This document shows positions 62,168 through 64,000 of a stretch of 64,000 nt of DNA, in pieces. The stretch comes from CAVYTF01 sp963708205. Lineage in GTDB: Bacteria; Bacteroidota; Bacteroidia; Chitinophagales; Chitinophagaceae. The position numbers and the translations under genes were made by a program. Each line of letters begins with the position of its first letter. Position 1 is the first letter of the stretch. The stretch lies in contig OY970196.1 of the NCBI GenBank assembly GCA_963708205.1, positions 558,001 to 622,000 of the forward strand, given 5' to 3'. A model generated the notes under the pieces. The model was not told the DNA's origin. It searched no databases and saw only the letters and a program-made list of their open reading frames with translations.

Positions 62168-62254
62168 AAAAAAAATTTTATTTGAAAAACAAAGGTAATT
62201 TAAAATTGATAGAAAATAATTAATAATAATGCTGCGCGTGTTAAAAGCGCCAGA

Positions 62255-62608
62255 CTATTTCATTCTTTTTTCTTTGATCCTCGCACTCTTACCACTGCGT
62301 TCTCGCAGGAAATATAATTTTGAGCGTTTTACCTTACCAACTTTATTTAAAACAATAGAATCTACATTAGGTGAAAAAAAAGGAAATACTCTTTCCACAC
62401 CAATATTATCAGAAATTTTTCGAACAGTAAAAGTTGATGTGTTTCCAGTGCCCTGAATTTTTAAAACATCACCTCTAAAACCCTGGATACGTTCTTTTCC
62501 GCCTTCAATAATTTTATAATTAACGCTTATATTATCACCTGCCTTGAATTTGGGATGATTTTTTTTTGGCGTTAGTTGCTCATGTATAAAATTAACCGCA
62601 TGGTTCAT
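62255..62608 (-). CDS. rplS: 50S ribosomal protein L19
   Basis: 117 aa. Typical L19: KFKAGDNISVNYKIIEGGKE (about 21-40), RIQGFRGDVLKIQGTGN, TFTVRKISDNIGVERVFPFF and the basic C-terminal YFLRERSGKSARIKEK. It lies at the 30S-50S interface. It has no trmD or rimM next to it, the usual neighbours in many bacteria; here it sits between rny and tatA. Confidence 0.96.
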   Translation of the reverse strand: MNHAVNFIHEQLTPKKNHPKFKAGDNISVNYKIIEGGKERIQGFRGDVLKIQGTGNTSTFTVRKISDNIGVERVFPFFSPNVDSIVLNKVGKVKRSKLYFLRERSGKSARIKEKRMK

Positions 62609-62662
62609 AACTCAAAATTTTGGAGTGCAAAGGTAATAAAAAAGCTTATGTTTCAATAAAAT

Positions 62663-64000
62663 TTATCGTGCAACATTTATTGCTCTTTTTTCACGGATCA
62701 CAGTAACTTTTATTTGCCCCGGATAAGTCATATCGTTTTGTATTTTTTGAGCGATCTCAAAACTTAATTTATCACTGTCAATATCTCCAACTTTATCCGC
62801 TTCAACAATAACCCGTAACTCTCTGCCTGCTTGGATTGCATAGGCTTTTTCAACACCTGGATAAGTGAGTGCCAGGCTTTCAAGATCTTTAATGCGCTCC
62901 AAATATTGTTGCATAATTTCGCGGCGGGCACCCGGACGTGCGCCGCTAATTGCATCACAAGCTTGTATAATCGGAGAAATGATATATTGCATTTCCATTT
63001 CATCATGATGCGCACCAATTGCATTTACAACGGCAGGATTTTCATTGTATTTTTCAGCAAGTTTTGCTCCTAATAAAGCATGGCTAAGTTCAGTTTCTTC
63101 ATCAGGTACTTTACCAATGTCATGCAATAAACCCGCGCGTTTCGCAAGTTTTGGATTTAATCCTAATTCAGCCGCCATGATTCCGCACAAATTTGCAGTT
63201 TCCCGACTGTGCATCAATAAATTCTGGCCATAAGAAGAACGAAAACGCATTTTACCAACAATGCGAACTAATTCTTTGTGCAATCCATGAATTCCTAACT
63301 CTATAACTGTACGTTCACCAATTTCTATGATTTGCTCTTCCAGTTGCTTACGTGTTTTTTCCACAACTTCTTCAATTCGGGCTGGATGTATTCTGCCATC
63401 AGCAACCAATCGTTGTAATGAAAGACGTGCTATTTCTCTTCTCAATGGATCAAAGGATGAAAGCACAACTGCTTCAGGCGTATCATCAACAATTAGATCA
63501 ACACCGGTTGCGGCTTCAATCGCACGAATATTTCTTCCTTCACGCCCTATTATCTGACCTTTTATTTCATCGCTTTCGAGATTAAAAACCGTCACAGTAT
63601 TTTCAATAACTTGTTCTGCGCCGGTTCTTTGAATTGATTGTATGATGATTTTTCGTGCTTCTTTATTTGCACGTAATTTAGCGCTTTCAATAATTTCCTG
63701 CTGAATAGAAAGTGCCTTAGTTTGTGCTTCCTGTTTTAAACTTTCCACCAACTGAGCCTTAGCCTCTTCGGCAGTAAGGGCAGCAACTTTTTCTAAGCGC
63801 CGGATGTGTTCTTCCTGATGTTTTTCAAGTTCGGAACGTTTATGGTTAACCATCTCAATTTGCCTATTGAGATTTTCTTTTATTACCTCATTTTCTTTTA
63901 TTTGTTTTTCTAAAGAACCGTCTTTTTGATTTAGCAAAATCTCTTTTTGCTTTAAACGATTTTCAAGATCACCTAACTTTTTACTTTTTTCAAACACTTC
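62663..64000 (-). CDS. rny: Ribonuclease Y, N-terminus cut by window edge
   Basis: 446 codons visible, with the frame open to the right edge. A long coiled coil (first ~150 residues seen) is followed by a KH domain (about 150-215, ESDEIKGQIIGREGRNIRAI) and an HD domain (about 255-350, HSRETANLCGIMAAELGLNP and LLHDIGKVPDEE with the metal-binding His-Asp). RNase Y is an endonuclease that starts mRNA decay at the inner membrane. Compared with the usual ~520 aa, about 75 residues including the N-terminal membrane anchor lie outside the window. Confidence 0.95.
   Translation of the reverse strand, partial: EVFEKSKKLGDLENRLKQKEILLNQKDGSLEKQIKENEVIKENLNRQIEMVNHKRSELEKHQEEHIRRLEKVAALTAEEAKAQLVESLKQEAQTKALSIQQEIIESAKLRANKEARKIIIQSIQRTGAEQVIENTVTVFNLESDEIKGQIIGREGRNIRAIEAATGVDLIVDDTPEAVVLSSFDPLRREIARLSLQRLVADGRIHPARIEEVVEKTRKQLEEQIIEIGERTVIELGIHGLHKELVRIVGKMRFRSSYGQNLLMHSRETANLCGIMAAELGLNPKLAKRAGLLHDIGKVPDEETELSHALLGAKLAEKYNENPAVVNAIGAHHDEMEMQYIISPIIQACDAISGARPGARREIMQQYLERIKDLESLALTYPGVEKAYAIQAGRELRVIVEADKVGDIDSDKLSFEIAQKIQNDMTYPGQIKVTVIREKRAINVAR

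Overview
The window comes from an AT-rich Bacteroidota chromosome, most likely family Chitinophagaceae. The evidence for this is a PorV and long PorU-type sortase pair with type IX secretion (T9SS) sorting domains, TAnnTTTG-type promoters with almost no Shine-Dalgarno sequences, a futalosine-pathway MqnA, BshA, a putative porin of the Bacteroidota type and YtxH proteins. It looks like ordinary chromosomal backbone: no phage, integrase, transposase, CRISPR array or rRNA operon was seen. One tRNA (Cys) is present.

Layout. 1-6.2 kb: a cut LamG lipoprotein, a protein of unknown function, a 21-bp minisatellite, two tail-to-tail GT2 glycosyltransferases and a large secreted PKD/CHU_C protein. 6.2-12.2 kb: mqnA, purB, prfC, a GC-rich 147-bp tandem repeat, ribBA. 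12.2-15.2 kb: a three-gene proton-translocating transhydrogenase operon, then a fold-back repeat. 15.5-21.5 kb: hydrolase, LysM protein, small membrane proteins, proS, a TonB-like protein, tRNA-Cys. 21.6-25.9 kb: nucleoside phosphorylase-dapF-NUDIX-GH31. 26-35 kb: ligD, hsp20, an acyltransferase-like membrane protein, an M14 peptidase, bshA, GNAT. 35-40 kb: a di-haem cytochrome, YtxH, a small conserved protein behind two palindromes, a desaturase resembling eukaryotic sphingolipid delta-4 desaturases, dnaK. 40-44.6 kb: M42 peptidase, two membrane proteins, and a class I glutamine amidotransferase followed by an ATP-grasp-like protein. 44.6-54.8 kb: one long minus-strand array, porV-porU-RDD-purine nucleoside phosphorylase-porin-TlpA. 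54.8-58.4 kb: a T9SS tail fused to a heptad minisatellite, purA, an acidic protein, pabB. 58.4-64 kb: rny (cut), rplS, tatA, tatC, gatA, a lytic transglycosylase.

The most unusual items are the DEGS-like desaturase, in a phylum that makes sphingolipids; the GATase plus ATP-grasp pair of unknown chemistry; and several intergenic repeat families (21-bp heptad arrays, a 147-bp array, a fold-back element and a dispersed TTGCGTCGC-type repeat). All identifications are from reading the sequence and from memory of protein families; no database search was run.
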